From Phytohabitans houttuyneae (GTDB lineage Bacteria > Actinomycetota > Actinomycetes > Mycobacteriales > Micromonosporaceae): a DNA stretch of 64,000 nucleotides. Position numbers and translations under genes: made by a program. The notes under the pieces were generated by a model, which did no database searches, was not told the DNA's origin, and was given only the letters and a program-made list of their open reading frames with translations. The stretch is from contig NZ_BLPF01000001.1 of assembly GCF_011764425.1 (NCBI RefSeq), positions 797,001 to 861,000 of the forward strand, given 5' to 3'. Each line of letters opens with the position of its first letter. Positions within the stretch are counted from its first letter, which is position 1. Below are positions 52,038-61,785 of this stretch, piece after piece.

Positions 52038-52736
52038 GTGGAGGTGGTCACGGGGCGGGAGGCGGTCGTGGCGGCGGCCGGCGACTCCCCGTATGCCAGG
52101 CTGAACACGCAGGGTGAGGTGACCGGCTATCTCGTTGCCGGTACCACCGCTTGGGTCGACCGGACCCCCGCGGGCCCGCTCGCCTGCGCGGTGGGTGAGC
52201 CCGCGCGGGCCGTGGAACTGCTGGCCGCCTCCGGCGCGTCGTGGCTGCATCTGCCGCGCGCCGTGGCCGGCGAGGTGGACCACCTGCCGGTGGCGCACCG
52301 CGACGACTGGGACTTCCTGTGGACGGCCTCGCCGCCGCCACCGCGGCCCGGCGAGGAGGCCGTGACGCAGCTCACTCCCGCCGACGAGCCGGACATCGAG
52401 GCGTTGCTCGCCGCGGCCTTCCCCGAGACGACCACCCGTCCGGGTGACCCGCGGGTGCGGGCGTGGTTCGGCATCCGTGCGCGGGGCCGCCTCGTCGCCT
52501 GCGGCGCCGACCGCAGCCGCGGTGGTGTCGGCTTTCTCGCCGGCCTCACGGTCCACCCCGACCAGCGCGGTCGCGGCCTGGGCGCCGCCCTCACCGCGGC
52601 CGTCGTCCGCCGCCACCTGACGGGGTACGGCGTGTCGTCGCTCGGCGTCCTCTCCAGCAACGCGCCGGCCCTGCGCCTCTACCGCGCGGTCGGCTTCACG
52701 GACTCGCTGGCCCGCACGTCGGTCCGCATCACTTAG
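52038..52736 (+). CDS. GNAT-family N-acetyltransferase
   Basis: The 232-residue protein starts at a GTG. The N-terminal half (about 1-100) is a divergent GNAT-like region, and the C-terminal half has the acetyl-CoA motif [20 protein letters not shown], and a typical end ([15 protein letters not shown]). The substrate is unknown. It faces aspS tail to tail, and a shared hairpin separates them. Confidence 0.88.
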   Translation: MEVVTGREAVVAAAGDSPYARLNTQGEVTGYLVAGTTAWVDRTPAGPLACAVGEPARAVELLAASGASWLHLPRAVAGEVDHLPVAHRDDWDFLWTASPPPPRPGEEAVTQLTPADEPDIEALLAAAFPETTTRPGDPRVRAWFGIRARGRLVACGADRSRGGVGFLAGLTVHPDQRGRGLGAALTAAVVRRHLTGYGVSSLGVLSSNAPALRLYRAVGFTDSLARTSVRIT

Positions 52737-52745
52737 GTCGTGCGC

Positions 52746-52777
52746 GTTGATCAGGGAGTGCCGAGTCCCTGATCAAC
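52746..52777. terminator. Bidirectional hairpin terminator between the GNAT gene and aspS
   Basis: GTTGATCAGGGA (52746-52757) and TCCCTGATCAAC (52766-52777) form a perfect 12-bp stem with an 8-nt loop between two convergent genes. The same arms recur at 39039-39100. Confidence 0.85.
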
Positions 52778-52795
52778 CGCGAGAGGAGACGTAGG

Positions 52796-54604
52796 TCAGC
52801 TGCCGTGCTCGACCGGGGCGGCCACGCCGGCGGTACCGGGCTTGTCGGCGGGAGCCTTCGGCTTGGCGTCCACGCCCGCCTCGGCGCGCTGCTGCGGCGT
52901 GATCGGCGTGGGGGCGCCGGTCAGCGGGTCGTAGCCGCCGCGCGTCTTCGGGAACGCGATCACCTCGCGGATCGAGTCGGCCCCGGACAGCAGCATGCAG
53001 ACGCGGTCCCAGCCGAACGCGATGCCGGCGTGCGGCGGCGGCCCGTACTTGAAGGCCTCCAGCAGGAAGCCGAACTTGTCGCCCGCCTCCTCCGGCGTGA
53101 TGCCGAGCAGGTCGAAGACGCGGCGCTGCACGTCGGCCCGGTGGATACGGACCGAGCCGCCGCCGATCTCGTTGCCGTTGCACACGATGTCGTACGCGTA
53201 CGCCAGCGCGCGGTCGGGCGCCTCCTCGAAGCTCGCCTCCCAGGACGAGTTCGGCGAGGTGAACGGGTGGTGCACCGCGGTCCAGCCACCCTCGTCCGTC
53301 CGCTCGAACATCGGCGCGTCGACCACCCAGCAGAACGCCCACGCGTCCTCGTCGACGAGCCCGGAGCGGCGGGCGATCTCGACGCGCGCGGCACCGAGCA
53401 GCTCCTGCGCCTCGCGGCGGTCGGTGGCGGCGGCGAAGAAGATCGCGTCGCCGGGCTTGGCGCCGACCGCGTCGGCAAGGCCGGCGAGGTGGGCCTCGCT
53501 CAGGTTTTTGGCGACCGGGCCGCGGGCCTCGCCGGTCTCGGCGTCGAGCACCACGTACGCCAAACCGCGAGCGCCCCGCGCCTTGGCCCAGTCCTGCCAG
53601 CCGTCGAGCTCCTTGCGGGTCTGCGCGGCGCCGCCGGGCATGACCACGGCGCCCACGTACCCACCGGCGTCGATCGCACCGGCGAACACCCGGAACTGCG
53701 TGCCCCGCAGGTAGTCGGTCAGCTCGGTCAGCTCCACGCCGTAGCGGAGGTCGGGCTTGTCCGAGCCGTACCGCGCCATCGCGTCGTGCCAGGTGATCCG
53801 CGGGATCGGGCCGGTGATCTCGTGGCCGGCCAGCTCGCGCCACAGCGCCCCGACGATCGCCTCGCCCAGGTCGATCACGTCGTCCTGGGTCACGAACGAC
53901 ATCTCGATGTCCAGCTGCGTGAACTCCGGCTGCCGGTCGGCCCGGAAGTCCTCGTCGCGGTAGCAGCGGGCGATCTGGTAGTACCGCTCCATCCCGCCGA
54001 CCATCAGCAGCTGCTTGAAGAGCTGGGGCGACTGGGGCAGCGCGTACCACGTGCCGGGCTGCAGCCGCACCGGCACCAGGAAGTCGCGGGCGCCCTCGGG
54101 CGTCGAGCGGGTCAGCGTCGGCGTCTCGATCTCGACGAACTCGCGGTCGTGCAGCACCGTGCGCGCGATCTGGTTGGCCCGCGAGCGCAGCCGGATCGCC
54201 CGCGCCGGCCCGCTGCGGCGCAGGTCGAGGTAGCGGTACTTGAGGCGGATGTCATCGCCCGCGTCGACGTGGTCGTCGACCGGCAGCGGCAGCGGCGCCG
54301 CCTCGGAGAGGATCTCGAGCACCGCGACGTTGACCTCGATCTCGCCGGTGGGCAGCTCGGGGTTGTCGTTGCCCTCCGGGCGGCGCTCGACCGCGCCGGT
54401 CACCTTGACGCAGTACTCGTTGCGCAGCGCGTGCGCGAGCTCCATCTCCTCGCGGAACACCACCTGCACCACGCCCGACGCGTCGCGCAGGTCGACGAAG
54501 ATGACACCCCCGTGGTCGCGCCGGCGGGCCACCCAGCCGGCGAGCGTCACCGTCGTGCCGGCGTCTGCGGCGCGCAGGCTCCCGGCGTCATGGGTACGGA
54601 TCAC
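52796..54604 (-). CDS. aspS: Aspartyl-tRNA synthetase
   Basis: The 602-residue class II synthetase has an N-terminal OB-fold ([24 protein letters not shown]), motif 2 ([20 protein letters not shown]), the bacterial GAD insertion domain and motif 3 ([12 protein letters not shown]). The GTG at 54602-54604 has AAGGAGA upstream. The Ala/Pro/Lys-rich C-terminal tail is lineage-specific. Whether it also charges tRNA-Asn cannot be told from this sequence. Confidence 0.96.
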   Translation of the reverse strand: MIRTHDAGSLRAADAGTTVTLAGWVARRRDHGGVIFVDLRDASGVVQVVFREEMELAHALRNEYCVKVTGAVERRPEGNDNPELPTGEIEVNVAVLEILSEAAPLPLPVDDHVDAGDDIRLKYRYLDLRRSGPARAIRLRSRANQIARTVLHDREFVEIETPTLTRSTPEGARDFLVPVRLQPGTWYALPQSPQLFKQLLMVGGMERYYQIARCYRDEDFRADRQPEFTQLDIEMSFVTQDDVIDLGEAIVGALWRELAGHEITGPIPRITWHDAMARYGSDKPDLRYGVELTELTDYLRGTQFRVFAGAIDAGGYVGAVVMPGGAAQTRKELDGWQDWAKARGARGLAYVVLDAETGEARGPVAKNLSEAHLAGLADAVGAKPGDAIFFAAATDRREAQELLGAARVEIARRSGLVDEDAWAFCWVVDAPMFERTDEGGWTAVHHPFTSPNSSWEASFEEAPDRALAYAYDIVCNGNEIGGGSVRIHRADVQRRVFDLLGITPEEAGDKFGFLLEAFKYGPPPHAGIAFGWDRVCMLLSGADSIREVIAFPKTRGGYDPLTGAPTPITPQQRAEAGVDAKPKAPADKPGTAGVAAPVEHGS

Positions 54605-54681
54605 GGGTACATCTCCTTCGCAATGGGTATCCGCGGACATTCTGTCAGGGATACCCGGAGTGACCCGAGGCCACCCGCCCG

Positions 54682-55481
54682 TCAGCGCGGGATGTTCCAC
54701 GCGGTGAGCTCGACGACCACCGCGTTGTCGGACCGGACGCCGGTGATCTCGATCCGCGCCAGGCGCCACGGGGCGCCGCTGCTCTGGGCGGCGGTGAACG
54801 AGGTGAGCACGCAGAGGACCACGCCCTGCCGGGGTGGCACCCTCGCCTCCTGGGGAAGCGGCGCGGTGCGGATCTTCTCGTGGCAGTCGATGGGGCTCAT
54901 GCCCTCCACGCCGTCCGCGCTGGCCTGCACTCCGTCACCCATCGTGAAGTACCGCTGGGCGTTGTAGTCGGCGTGGAGGGACAGGTCGGCGTCCTGGCTC
55001 GGCGCCTGCGCCCGCGGCTCGTCGACGTCGAGCGACATCGCGCTGTCCGTGGTCGCGAGAAGGATGAGGTTCTCCTTCTCGTACTTGACGTCGTAGTCGG
55101 TCCGCTCGTTGAGCTCCGGCGGCTCGGACGAGGTCGGGTCGACGATCGGCGGTGCCTCGGTCGTCGGCGGGGGCGCGTCGCCGGCCGCGCGGGTGCTGGT
55201 CCGGGTGTCCGGGGCGGGCTCGACGCCGCCGGCGCCGGTGGCGGCCGCGTTCTTGGCGTCGTTGGCCCGCCCGACGGCGCTCACCGCCACGCCCAGCGAC
55301 ACGAGCGCGATGAACACGGCGACAGCGGAGATCACGATGGGCAGGAGGCCCTTCCACCCACCACCGCCGCCGCCCGGCGTCGCGCGCGGCGGCACCGGAC
55401 CGCCCGGCGGGAAAGGCCCCGGAGGCGGCGGGGACGCGGGCCCCGGAACGCCCGGGGCGGGGGCGGGCTCGATGCGGTCAC
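54682..55481 (-). CDS. Membrane-anchored secreted protein of unknown function, frame broken near the start
   Basis: The repaired product is about 266 residues. A GTG at 55479-55481 with a strong GGAGGAGG site begins MTASSPPPP. One base is missing in the G runs at 55454-55463, after which the frame continues [14 protein letters not shown], a membrane helix ([20 protein letters not shown]), a Thr/Pro-rich linker and an external domain with two cysteines ([14 protein letters not shown]). The family was not recognised. It is divergent from a similar membrane-anchored gene at 55572. Confidence 0.65.
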
Positions 55482-55571
55482 GATGCCTCCTCCTCGGGCT
55501 CGACGGAGCGTTAGCATACGCCAGAGCCGCCACAATGGACGCGCCCGTAGATCCACAGTGGAAGATCAGGA

Positions 55572-56229
55572 ATGCCCTTGAAGATCGGCAATAGCGAGTC
55601 CGCGATGCTCAAGCTGACCATCGTCGGTACCGTCGTCGCCGTGCTCGGGCTGCTCCTGCTTCGCGGCCTGGCAGTTTCCCACGTCGGGCGACGGGACGCC
55701 GGACCGCGCCACCGCGACGACGGGCGGCGGGTCGGGCCAGACCGGCACCGCGGCGACGACCCCGCCCGGGCCCGGCCCTGCCGCCGAGCCGGTCACCTAC
55801 ATCGACTCGCTCAGCCCGCTCACCGGCGCGGGCAACCTGGTGCCGACGCGAGGGCGGCCCACCGCGGTCGCCGGCGCCGGATATCCGCATCCGGTGGTGA
55901 TCGACTGCCCCACGAACCAGTCGGACGACAAGGTCCGCGAGGTGACGTACGAGCTGCGCGGCAGGTACCGCACGCTGTCCGCGACCGTGCGCCCCCACTA
56001 TGAGGAGTACCCCGACTCGGTCACGTACGTGACGGCCGTCGGCGGCTTCCCGCAGCGCGACGGCGTGCTGAGCCGGCGGGAGGTGGGGCGGCAGCAGTTC
56101 GCGACGATGGCGAGTCCGCAGGCGCTCACCGCCGAGGTGCACGGCGCCGCCGAGGTCACGATCCAGATCCGGTGCGAGTCGCCCGACGGCGTCGTGGTCC
56201 TGGAGAGCGCGCGGCTCACGCGGGGCTGA
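55572..56229 (+). CDS. Membrane-anchored protein with NPCBM-like external domain, frame broken
   Basis: Two frames together give a protein of about 218-219 residues. The first encodes MPLKIGNSESAML and a membrane helix ending in LGLLLL. The frame then shifts near 55656-55664 (one extra or two missing bases, not a simple homopolymer loss) into FAAWQFPTSGDGTPD, a Thr/Gly/Pro linker and a beta-rich domain (VTYELRGRYRTLSATV, VTIQIRCESPDG). That domain resembles the NPCBM carbohydrate-binding fold, at modest confidence. It is divergent from the gene at 54682-55481 and may be functionally linked to it. Confidence 0.55.
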
Positions 56230-56307
56230 GGAGTTCCGTGCGTAACATGTCCGCAACGCAAGGGTGGCACGATCTCTACGCCCTGTAGCCGCCCGGAGGT
56301 GTGTCCC

Positions 56308-56610
56308 TTGTTCCTGACCCGGCACGAGCAGGACCGGCTGCTGATCCACGTCGCGGCCGACGTGGCGTGGCGGCGGCGCGAGCGCGGCCTGCGGCTCAAC
56401 CACCCCGAGGCGACCGCGGTGATCACCGCGTTCCTGCTGGAGGCGGCGCGGGACGGGCGCACGGTCGGCGAGCTCATGGAGGCCGGGCGGCAGGTGCTCA
56501 CCCGCGAGGACGTGCTCGACGGCGTGCCGGAGATGCTGGCGGAGGTGCAGGTGGAGGCGACGTTTCCGGACGGCACCAAGCTGGTCACCGTCCACGAGCC
56601 GATCCCATGA
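56308..56610 (+). CDS. ureA: Urease subunit gamma
   Basis: The 100-residue protein is a full-length gamma subunit: [41 protein letters not shown] and [19 protein letters not shown]. The TTG at 56308-56310 is chosen because GGAGG lies 8 nt upstream; the GTG three codons earlier is too close to that site. ureB begins inside the ureA stop (ATGA). First gene of ureABCFGD. Confidence 0.96.
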   Translation: MFLTRHEQDRLLIHVAADVAWRRRERGLRLNHPEATAVITAFLLEAARDGRTVGELMEAGRQVLTREDVLDGVPEMLAEVQVEATFPDGTKLVTVHEPIP

Positions 56611-56921
56611 CCGGCATCGTCCCGGGCGAGGTCATTCCGGGCGACGGTGATGTGGAGATCAACGTCGGGCGGCCGGTGCTGACCCTCGCCGTGACCAACA
56701 CCGGCGACCGCCCGGTCCAGGTCGGCTCGCACTACCACTTCGCCGAGGCCAACCCGGCACTCGACTTCGACCGCGCGGCCGCGCGCGGGCACCGGCTCGC
56801 GGTACCGGCCGGGACCAGCGTGCGCTTCGAGCCGGGCATCCCGCGCGACGTCGACCTGGTGCCACTGGGCGGCAACCGGATCGTGCCCGGCCTCCGCGGC
56901 GAGGTCGGAGGACCCCTTTGA
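56607..56921 (+). CDS. ureB: Urease subunit beta
   Basis: The 104-residue protein has [18 protein letters not shown], the conserved [18 protein letters not shown] segment and VRFEPG near the end. It packs with UreA and UreC in the urease trimer of trimers. It is coupled by overlap at both ends, with ureA (ATGA) and ureC (TTGA). Confidence 0.96.
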   Translation: MTGIVPGEVIPGDGDVEINVGRPVLTLAVTNTGDRPVQVGSHYHFAEANPALDFDRAAARGHRLAVPAGTSVRFEPGIPRDVDLVPLGGNRIVPGLRGEVGGPL

Positions 56922-58618
56922 ACAGGCAGCGGTACATCTCCCTCTACGGGCCGACGGCCGGGGACCGCATCCGGCTCGCGGACACCAACCTGCTCATCGA
57001 GGTCGAGGAGGACCGCTGCGCGGGCGGCGACGAGGCGGTCTTCGGCGGCGGCAAGGTGATCCGCGAGTCGATGGGCCAGTCGCGGGCGACCCGCGCGGAG
57101 GGCACCCCGGACACCGTGATCACCGGCGCGGTGGTGCTCGACCACTGGGGCGTGGTGAAGGCGGACGTCGGCATCCGCGACGGGCGGATCGTCGCGCTGG
57201 GCAAGGCGGGCAACCCGGACACGATGGACGGCGTACACCCCGACCTGGTCATCGGGCCGGGCACCGAGGTGATCGCCGGCAACGGCAAGATCCTCACGGC
57301 CGGCGCGATCGACTCGCACGTCCACTTCATCTGCCCGCAGATCCTCGAAGAGGCGCTGGCCAGCGGCATCACCACGGTGATCGGCGGCGGCACCGGCCCG
57401 GCCGAGGGCACCAAGGCCACCACCGTCACGCCGAACGCGTGGCACCTGGCCCGCATGTTCGAGGCGATCGACCCGTGGCCGGTCAACGTGATGCTGCTCG
57501 GCAAGGGCAACACGGTCAGCGCCGAGTCGATGTGGGAGCAGCTGCGGGCCGGCGCGGGCGGCTTCAAGCTGCATGAGGACTGGGGCACCACGCCGGCCGC
57601 GATCGACGCCTGCCTCACCGTCGCCGACGCCGCCGGCGTGCAGGTCAACATCCACACCGACACGCTGAACGAGGCCGGCTTCGTCGAGGACACCCTCCTC
57701 GCGATCGGCGGGCGGTCGATCCACGCGTACCACACCGAGGGTGCGGGCGGCGGCCACGCGCCGGACATCATCACCGTCGCCTCCCACCCGAACGTGCTGC
57801 CGTCCTCGACCAACCCCACCCGGCCGTACACGCGCAACACGCTCGACGAGCACCTCGACATGCTGATGGTCTGCCACCACCTGAACCCGTCGGTGCCGGA
57901 AGACCTCGCGTTCGCGGAGAGCCGCATCCGGCCGAGCACGATGGCGGCCGAGGACGTTCTGCACGACCTCGGTGCGATCTCCATGATCGGCTCGGACTCG
58001 CAGGCGATGGGGCGGGTCGGCGAGGTGGTGCTCCGCACGTGGCAGACCGCGCACGTGATGAAGGACCGTCGCGGCGCGCTGCCCGGCGACGGCGCGGCCG
58101 ACAACCAGCGGGCCCGCCGCTACGTGGCCAAGTACACGATCTGCCCCGCCGTCGCGCACGGCATCGAGGGCGACGTGGGCTCGGTCGAGGCGGGCAAGCT
58201 GGCCGACCTGGTGCTGTGGGACCCGGCGTTCTTCGGCGTGCGGCCGCACCTGGTGATCAAGGGCGGCATGATCGCGTGGGCGCAGATGGGCGACGCGAAC
58301 GCCTCGATCCCCACACCCCAGCCGGTCCTGCCCCGCCCGATGTTCGGCGCGTACGGCGCGGTGCCCGCCGCCACGAGCCTCGCGTTCGTGGCGCCGGCCG
58401 CGATCGAGGACGGGCTGGCCGAGCGGCTCGCGGTGGCGCGGCGGCTGGCGCCGGTCGCCGGGGTACGCGCCCGCGGCAAGGCCGACCTCCCGCTCAACGA
58501 CGCCACCCCGCGCATCGAGGTGGAGCCGGACACGTTCACGGTGCGGATCGACGGCGAGGTGGTCGAGCCGCGGCCGGTGACCGAGCTGCCGATGGCCCAG
58601 CGCTACTTCCTCTTCTGA
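56918..58618 (+). CDS. ureC: Urease subunit alpha (catalytic)
   Basis: The 566-residue protein hydrolyses urea to ammonia and carbamate. All dinickel-site residues are visible and fall at standard urease numbering: His134 and His136 (DSHVHF), carbamylated Lys217 ([10 protein letters not shown]), His246 (VNIHTDT), the [12 protein letters not shown] histidine and the SDSQAMGR Asp. The mobile flap Cys-His is in [16 protein letters not shown]. The start is a TTG overlapping the ureB stop. There is no sign of inactivation. Confidence 0.97.
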   Translation: MNRQRYISLYGPTAGDRIRLADTNLLIEVEEDRCAGGDEAVFGGGKVIRESMGQSRATRAEGTPDTVITGAVVLDHWGVVKADVGIRDGRIVALGKAGNPDTMDGVHPDLVIGPGTEVIAGNGKILTAGAIDSHVHFICPQILEEALASGITTVIGGGTGPAEGTKATTVTPNAWHLARMFEAIDPWPVNVMLLGKGNTVSAESMWEQLRAGAGGFKLHEDWGTTPAAIDACLTVADAAGVQVNIHTDTLNEAGFVEDTLLAIGGRSIHAYHTEGAGGGHAPDIITVASHPNVLPSSTNPTRPYTRNTLDEHLDMLMVCHHLNPSVPEDLAFAESRIRPSTMAAEDVLHDLGAISMIGSDSQAMGRVGEVVLRTWQTAHVMKDRRGALPGDGAADNQRARRYVAKYTICPAVAHGIEGDVGSVEAGKLADLVLWDPAFFGVRPHLVIKGGMIAWAQMGDANASIPTPQPVLPRPMFGAYGAVPAATSLAFVAPAAIEDGLAERLAVARRLAPVAGVRARGKADLPLNDATPRIEVEPDTFTVRIDGEVVEPRPVTELPMAQRYFLF

Positions 58619-58626
58619 CGGCGACG

Positions 58627-59250
58627 ATGTCCACCACTCTGCTCCTGCTCGCCGACGGCCGGTTTCCGGCCGGCGGCCACGCGCACTCCGGCGGCCTGGA
58701 GGCGGCGGTCACCGCCGGCCGGGTACGCGACCTCGACGACCTCGACGCCTTCCTGCGCGGCCGGCTGGCGACGGCCGGCGTGGTGGCCGCGGCGTTCGCG
58801 GCGGCCGCGTGCGGGGGCGGCGACGTGCACACGCTCGAAGGCGAGCTCGACGCGCGCACCCCCTCCCCCGCGCTGCGCAGAGCGTCGCGGGCGCAGGGGC
58901 GGGCGCTGCTGCGCGCCGGCCGTACACTGTGGACTCTCTCCACAGTGGAGCGCGAGCTGCACCACCCGGTCGCGCTCGGCGTGGTGGCCGCCGCCGCGGG
59001 GCTGACGCCGCGCGAGGCCGCGCTCACCGCGGCGTACGGCACGGTGACCGGCCCGGCCAGCGCGGCCGTGCGGCTGCTGGGGCTGGACCCGTACGCGACG
59101 CACGCGCTCGTCGCCCGCCTCGCCGCTGACTGCGACGCCGTCGCCGCGCGAGCGGCCACAGTGGACGACCTGCCCGCCTGTTCCGCGCCGTTGCTGGACG
59201 TCATGGCCGAAGCACACGCCACCTGGGAGGTGCGTCTCTTTGCCAGCTGA
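58627..59250 (+). CDS. ureF: Urease accessory protein UreF
   Basis: The 207-residue helical protein has [21 protein letters not shown] at the N-terminus, the UreF signature, and [18 protein letters not shown] later. It forms the UreG-UreF-UreD activation complex that delivers nickel and acts as a GTPase regulator. It starts 8 nt after ureC and overlaps ureG by 11 nt. Confidence 0.93.
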   Translation: MSTTLLLLADGRFPAGGHAHSGGLEAAVTAGRVRDLDDLDAFLRGRLATAGVVAAAFAAAACGGGDVHTLEGELDARTPSPALRRASRAQGRALLRAGRTLWTLSTVERELHHPVALGVVAAAAGLTPREAALTAAYGTVTGPASAAVRLLGLDPYATHALVARLAADCDAVAARAATVDDLPACSAPLLDVMAEAHATWEVRLFAS

Positions 59251-59908
59251 GACCGAACACACGCATCCGCACCCGCACGGGGACCCGCACGCGCCGCGAG
59301 CGGCAGGCGGGCGGGCGCTGCGGATCGGCATCGGCGGCCCGGTCGGCTCCGGCAAGACCGCCCTCGTCGCCGCGCTGTGCCGCACGCTCGCCGCCGACGT
59401 GCGGCTCGCGGTGGTGACAAACGACATCTACACGACCGAGGACGCCGACTTCCTGCTCCGCAACGGGGTGCTGCCGGCCGACCGGATCCGCGCGGTGGAG
59501 ACCGGCTGCTGCCCGCACACCGCGATCCGCGACGACATCTCCGCCAACCTCGACGCCTGCGAGGACCTGGAGGCCGACCTCGGCCCGCTCGACCTCGTGC
59601 TCGTGGAGAGCGGCGGCGACAACCTGACCGCCACGTTCAGCAAGGGCCTCGTCGACCGGCAGATCTTCGTGGTCGACGTGGCCGGCGGCGACAAGGTGCC
59701 GCGCAAGGGCGGGCCCGGCGTCACCACCGCCGACCTGCTGGTCGTCAACAAGACCGACCTCGCCCCGCTGGTCGGCGCCGACCTGTCCGTCATGGCCCGG
59801 GACGCCGGCGCCCGCCGCGGCGCCCTGCCGACCGTGTTCCTCTCCCTTGTGGAGGATCCGGCCGCCACACCGGTCGCCGACTGGGTGCGCGGCCTCCTCA
59901 AGGGATGA
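59240..59908 (+). CDS. ureG: Urease accessory GTPase UreG with His-rich N-terminus
   Basis: The 222-residue SIMIBI GTPase has the P-loop GPVGSGKT at 33-40, the Ni-binding CPH motif in [13 protein letters not shown], the VESGGDNL segment and the NKTD guanine motif. Residues 7-17 contain five histidines, a likely nickel store. No ureE gene is present, and the His-rich end may compensate. The start is a TTG inside the end of ureF; a GTG or ATG with a better site was not found. Confidence 0.95.
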   Translation: MPAETEHTHPHPHGDPHAPRAAGGRALRIGIGGPVGSGKTALVAALCRTLAADVRLAVVTNDIYTTEDADFLLRNGVLPADRIRAVETGCCPHTAIRDDISANLDACEDLEADLGPLDLVLVESGGDNLTATFSKGLVDRQIFVVDVAGGDKVPRKGGPGVTTADLLVVNKTDLAPLVGADLSVMARDAGARRGALPTVFLSLVEDPAATPVADWVRGLLKG

Positions 59909-60669
59909 AAGCCACCGCCCGGATCACCGCGGTCGCGGAGGCCGGGCGCACGCGGCTGGTCACCCTCAGGTCGCAAACCCCGCTTCTGGTACGCAGGACG
60001 GGGTACCGCCTCGCGGACGGTGAAGCCGAGGTGCACCTTGTCGGCGGGGCGGCCGGCCCGCTGGGCGGTGACCGGCTGCGCATCGAGGTGACCGTCGAGC
60101 GCGGCGCGCGGCTGTGCGTGCGCAGCGTCGCGGCCTCGCTCGCCCTCCCCGGCCCGCCCGGCGCACAGTCCATCCTGGACATCCACGCGCGGGTGGCCGC
60201 CGGCGGCGCGCTGCGCTGGCTGCCCGAGCCGCTCATCGCGGCAAAGGGCTGCGACCACGTGTCCAGGTCCCTTGTGGAGCTGGACGGCGACGCCCGCCTC
60301 ACCTGGCGGGAGGAGGTCGTGTGCGGTCGCCACGGCGAGGAGCCCGGCGACGCGCGGCTGGAGAGCGCGGTGCGCCGCGACGGCCGTACCCTCATGCGCC
60401 AGGAACTCGCAGTCGGACCGCGCGCCCCCGGCTGGGCCGGCCCTTCGGTGCTGGGCGGCGGCCGCGCCACCGGCACCCTGCTGATAGTGGATCCTCTGTG
60501 GACGGACAAGCCGCCGGAAGCGGCGGTCCTCGGGCCCGGCGCGGCGCTGATGCCGCTCGCCGGCGGTCCCGCCGCGCTCGCCACCGCGGTCGGTGGTGAC
60601 CTGCGCGAGGTGCGCGCGGCGCTCGACAAGGCGTTCCCGCAAGCCGCCACAGACATAGACAAGTATTGA
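59905..60669 (+). CDS. ureD: Urease accessory protein UreD/UreH
   Basis: The 254-residue beta-rich protein has the features of Ure[33 protein letters not shown], a [17 protein letters not shown] segment and [14 protein letters not shown]. It bridges apo-urease with UreF and UreG. The ATG overlaps the ureG stop (ATGA). It completes the set ureABC-FGD. Confidence 0.92.
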   Translation: MKATARITAVAEAGRTRLVTLRSQTPLLVRRTGYRLADGEAEVHLVGGAAGPLGGDRLRIEVTVERGARLCVRSVAASLALPGPPGAQSILDIHARVAAGGALRWLPEPLIAAKGCDHVSRSLVELDGDARLTWREEVVCGRHGEEPGDARLESAVRRDGRTLMRQELAVGPRAPGWAGPSVLGGGRATGTLLIVDPLWTDKPPEAAVLGPGAALMPLAGGPAALATAVGGDLREVRAALDKAFPQAATDIDKY

Positions 60670-60685
60670 TTGAACGCGCTACGAT
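60656..60685 (+). promoter_or_regulatory. Possible promoter for the DoxX gene
   Basis: TAGACA (60656-60661) and TACGAT (60680-60685) are 18 nt apart, at the 3' end of ureD and 40 nt before the DoxX ATG. It is the most AT-rich spot in the area. Low-confidence call by eye. Confidence 0.35.
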
Positions 60686-60725
60686 CTCCTGGCCGTGGGG
60701 ACCAGCCTCTACAGGAGCTCTTCGT

Positions 60726-61157
60726 ATGAACCCTGCACGCATCCCAGACCTCGTCACCTCGCTGTTCCGCATCGTGCTCGGGCTGCTGTTCGCCCTGCAC
60801 GGCGCCTCGTCGCTGTTCGGCGTCTTCGGCGGCAACCGCGGCTCGGGCGAGGCGATCGCCGTCGGCACCTGGCCCGGGTGGTACGCGGCGGTGATCCAGC
60901 TCGCCGGCGGCCTGCTGGTGCTGTCCGGCCTCGCCACCCGCGTCTCCGCCCTCGTCTGCTCCGGCTCGATGGCGTACGCGTACTTCACGGTCCACCAGCC
61001 CGACGGCCTCCTGCCGATGAACAACGGCGGCGAGCGCGCCGCCCTGTTCTGCTGGTGCTTCCTGCTGATCGCGGCGCTCGGCCCGGGCCGGTGGTCGGTC
61101 GACCACATGCTGACCCGGCGGCGCGCGTCCGTGCCCGAGCCGGCGGTCGCCTCGTGA
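60726..61157 (+). CDS. DoxX family membrane protein
   Basis: The 143-residue protein has four membrane helices with the DoxX pattern: LFRIVLGLLFALHGASSLFG, QLAGGLLVLSGLATRVSAL, AYFTVHQPDGLLPMNNGGERAALFC and LIAALGPGRWSVDHML. AGGAG lies 8 nt before the ATG. Some members take part in redox or thiol metabolism; the role here is unknown. It overlaps the SSI-like gene by 4 nt (GTGA). Confidence 0.88.
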   Translation: MNPARIPDLVTSLFRIVLGLLFALHGASSLFGVFGGNRGSGEAIAVGTWPGWYAAVIQLAGGLLVLSGLATRVSALVCSGSMAYAYFTVHQPDGLLPMNNGGERAALFCWCFLLIAALGPGRWSVDHMLTRRRASVPEPAVAS

Positions 61158-61528
61158 GGGCCCGGCGCGTCCTCGGCGCGCTCGCGCTGGCCGGCGCGCT
61201 GAGCCTGGCCGGCGCGCAGGGCGCGGCGGCGGGCGCGGACGGCGTGACCGAGTTCGAGATCTACACGGTCAACGGCGTCAAGACGCTCACCTGCGCCCCC
61301 GACGGCGGCACCCACCCCCACGCCAAGGCAGCCTGCGCCGAGATCGACGCGGCACGCGGCAACATCGCCGCCGTGCCCCGCCTGCCCGGCTACGGCTGCC
61401 TGGACGAGTGGGACCCCGTGCTGATCGGCGTGACCGGCACGTGGCGCGGCCAGGAGGTGCTGTTCAGCTCGTTCGAGTCGAACAAGGGCTGCGCGGCCAT
61501 CCGCCACGGCCACATCTTCTGGTACTGA
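61154..61528 (+). CDS. Subtilisin inhibitor (SSI)-like secreted protein with an acidic reactive site
   Basis: The 124-residue protein has a signal peptide (about 1-27) and the SSI pattern with four cysteines: TCAPDGGTHPHAKAACAEI, YGCLDEWDPVLIGVTGTWRG and NKGCAAI. In Streptomyces subtilisin inhibitor the reactive bond lies in Cys-Pro-Met-Val-Tyr-Asp-Pro-Val. Here the equivalent is Cys-Leu-Asp-Glu-Trp-Asp-Pro-Val, so P1-P1' would be Asp-Glu. That would not suit subtilisin or trypsin. The GTG start overlaps the DoxX stop. Confidence 0.85.
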   Translation: MRARRVLGALALAGALSLAGAQGAAAGADGVTEFEIYTVNGVKTLTCAPDGGTHPHAKAACAEIDAARGNIAAVPRLPGYGCLDEWDPVLIGVTGTWRGQEVLFSSFESNKGCAAIRHGHIFWY

Positions 61529-61619
61529 CGATCTTTAAAGACACACAGTCGCAACAAACGGGCAAAGCACGGGCAACGGGCGGCGGTTCTACTGCGTCTG
61601 ACTCACCACCGGTGAGGCG

Positions 61620-61734
61620 CGCCTAGGGTTCCGCCGCTCGTTCGCGCGGGCGGGGCTGGACCGAGAGACGCAGGCGCGCGTGTCGCGACGTCGCGGTGCG
61701 CGCGTTCCACGGCGGGACAAAAGCCCGGGAGACA
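61620..61734 (+). promoter_or_regulatory. Guanidine-I riboswitch (ykkC class)
   Basis: The leader contains the conserved ykkC blocks in order: CTAGGGTTCCG (61623-61633), GCTGGACCGAGAGAC (near 61655-61669), and ACGGCGGGACAAAAGCCCGGGAGA (61709-61732), with GC-rich variable hairpins between them. The match to these nearly invariant sequences is very good. Known members bind guanidinium and switch on genes for guanidine export or breakdown. Here it precedes a ureohydrolase and an uptake system. Confidence 0.92.
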
Positions 61735-61785
61735 GCCAAGTCCTGGCTGTGCCGTCCCAGCCAGGCCCCTCTCCCGGAGGTGCCC
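61733..61785 (+). promoter_or_regulatory. Expression platform: mutually exclusive hairpins and masked ribosome binding site
   Basis: CAGCCA (61733-61738) can pair with TGGCTG (61744-61749), or CCTGGCTG (61742-61749) can pair with CAGCCAGG (61758-61765); the two exclude each other. CCTC (61768-61771) can pair with GAGG of the GGAGG ribosome binding site (61776-61780). There is no U tract, so translational control of the GTG at 61786 is the best reading (inference). Confidence 0.6.
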
